From JABDDM01 sp038240295 (GTDB lineage Bacteria > Bacteroidota > Ignavibacteria > Palsa-1295): a stretch of 15,776 nt of DNA. Position 1 is the first letter of the stretch, and each line of letters starts with the position of its first letter. A program made the translations under genes and the position numbers. Below the pieces are notes generated by a model. It was not told the DNA's origin. It made no database searches and saw only the letters and a list, made by a program, of their open reading frames with translations. Below, piece after piece: positions 14,887 through 15,776 of this stretch. The stretch covers positions 1 through 15,776 of the forward strand of contig JBBSDW010000080.1 in NCBI GenBank assembly GCA_038240295.1, read 5' to 3'.

Positions 14887-15078
14887 TCATGAAGCGAGTC
14901 GACACTTCGGCCAAAGATCCGACTGATTTGGTGCCCAGAACATCTCCTCGGTCACATCGAGTGGCACTTTATATACGTCCGAGAACTGCCCTGATTGATT
15001 GATCGCCATCTTATCCGAATTCCATTCGTCAACATGGAGAAAATGGTCCAGAATTTCGTCCGCAGTAACTTCATACAC
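14887..15078 (-). CDS. possible small acidic protein or gene remnant
   Basis: A 63-residue frame starts at GTG 15078. It has a plausible soluble-protein composition: EVTADEILDHFLHVDEWNSD, then GQFSDVYKVPLDVTEEMFW. It has an in-frame stop a few codons upstream and no clear ribosome binding site. I recognise no family. It is the only gene-like content in the roughly 400 bases between the COG4705 gene and the next one. It could be a remnant, a short real gene or chance. Confidence 0.3.
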   Translation of the reverse strand: MYEVTADEILDHFLHVDEWNSDKMAINQSGQFSDVYKVPLDVTEEMFWAPNQSDLWPKCRLAS

Positions 15079-15245
15079 TGCATGAGTTTACGGCTACTTC
15101 GTCTTCATAATTTGGCGAGTTTTTCGCAGCTTTTGTCCGGTTATAACCTTCTCGAATCCCCGCATGTTCCGGTGTAGGCGAGCGCCGAGATGAATTGAAG
15201 CATATCTCCAAATGTTCGAAGTTTACAACAACTCAATTTCTACCG

Positions 15246-15764
15246 ATGCCAGCGTACACCCTATCTCAACTTCCCCATCAGTCACGCTTGTGGATCTTTG
15301 CATCCGAGAAGCCACTTCCGCGTGAGCATGTTAACGATTTTGAATCTCGGTTAACAGCGATCGTGGATGCCTGGCGCGCCCATGGGAAGGCGTTGGCTGC
15401 GGCAACGGAAGTTCGCTACGATCAATTCGTTTTTGTGGCCGCAGATGAAAATATCGAGGCGCCTTCTGGTTGTTCGATCGACTCATTGACGAAGGAGATC
15501 GCCACACTCGGCAACGAGCACGGTGTGAATTTTCTTTCGGCGACGAAGGTCTTCTATCGTGAAGGTACGGCGATCAGATCGACCGACCGCATGTCTTTCA
15601 AAGCGTTGATCGAATCGGGCGAAGCAACCGCAGATACGATCGTCTTTAATAACACCCTCACACGTTTATCCGAACTCCGCGACGGTCAATGGGAAGTTCC
15701 GATGCGCTCCTCCTGGCATGCACTGGCATTCCGCTCCGCGATCGAGAAGCACGCGACGAGCTAA
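15246..15764 (+). CDS. conserved Bacteroidota small protein (annotated 'ABC transporter ATPase')
   Basis: The gene encodes 172 residues from ATG 15246. A TTG at 15195 would add 17 residues not seen in relatives. Typical family features, recalled from Bacteroidota homologues, are SRLWIFASEKPL near the start, a helix ending in AWRAHGKAL, then the motifs SGCSIDS (74-80), DTIVFNN (130-136) and WEVP followed by SSWH (149-158). Databases often name this family 'ABC transporter ATPase', but no Walker A or ABC signature is present, so that name is misleading and the function is unknown. The near-invariant Cys-Ser-Ile-Asp and Trp-His motifs hint at an active or binding site, which is inference only. 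It appears cytoplasmic, with no signal peptide. It is useful here as a taxonomic marker. Confidence 0.85.
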   Translation: MPAYTLSQLPHQSRLWIFASEKPLPREHVNDFESRLTAIVDAWRAHGKALAAATEVRYDQFVFVAADENIEAPSGCSIDSLTKEIATLGNEHGVNFLSATKVFYREGTAIRSTDRMSFKALIESGEATADTIVFNNTLTRLSELRDGQWEVPMRSSWHALAFRSAIEKHATS

Positions 15765-15776
15765 CTCTTCACTTAC

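Noticed and set aside
1..15776. CRISPR array, rRNA genes, insertion sequence or integrase
   Set aside because: No regularly spaced short repeats, rRNA-like sequence, transposase motifs or recombinase catalytic motifs were seen on either strand.

Overview
The window looks like a chromosomal segment from a member of the Bacteroidota/Chlorobiota (FCB) group. The evidence is three type IX secretion (T9SS) C-terminal sorting domains, a small protein family known mainly from Bacteroidota (the misnamed 'ABC transporter ATPase', 15246-15764), a Cys-rich small protein resembling the HYC_CC_PP family, and start sites that mostly lack a clear Shine-Dalgarno. Base composition is roughly balanced by eye, which would suit lineages such as Kapaibacteriota or Ignavibacteria. 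The exact taxon cannot be settled from this window.

Layout. 1-332: a broken fragment of a TolB-like lipoprotein gene and a tRNA-Ser(UGA), both on the minus strand. 489-7273 (+): a copper/silver export operon encoding a small Cys-rich membrane protein, a TolC-type outer membrane channel, a CusB-type adaptor fused to a CusF-like domain, and a CusA-type RND pump. 7270-9776 (-): a TolB-like lipoprotein, an orphan T9SS sorting-domain fragment, and a frameshifted T9SS-secreted protein whose end overlaps the end of cusA. 9777-10231: no convincing gene. 10232-10313 (-): a second, diverged tRNA-Ser(UGA). 10302 to about 10870: AT-rich DNA with a headless coding tail (+), a strong bidirectional terminator and a tiny membrane protein (-). 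10982-12625 (-): an ABC-F ATPase of the YbiT type. 12742 to about 13620 (-): a T9SS protein lacking its 5' part, head-to-head with a short LuxR-type HTH regulator (+) that probably also lost its N-terminus. 14055-14846 (+): a COG4705-type membrane protein. 15246-15764 (+): the Bacteroidota small protein.

How the parts work together. The plus-strand operon should form a tripartite Cu(I)/Ag(I) efflux system spanning both membranes. The pump keeps all three metal-binding methionines of CusA (M569, M619, M668) and its proton-relay residues. The adaptor carries its own periplasmic copper-binding domain. Unusual points are an approximately 86-residue Ser/Gly/Met-containing insert in the pump and the Cys-rich first gene.

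Evolutionary signal. A TolB-like/tRNA-Ser unit occurs twice, about 10 kb apart in the same orientation, bracketing the metal-efflux operon. The two copies have decayed in complementary ways: left tRNA sound and left tolB-like broken, right tolB-like intact and right tRNA altered. With several truncated T9SS genes, a head-to-head junction and an AT-rich patch, this points to repeated recombination. No integrase, transposase or CRISPR array is visible.
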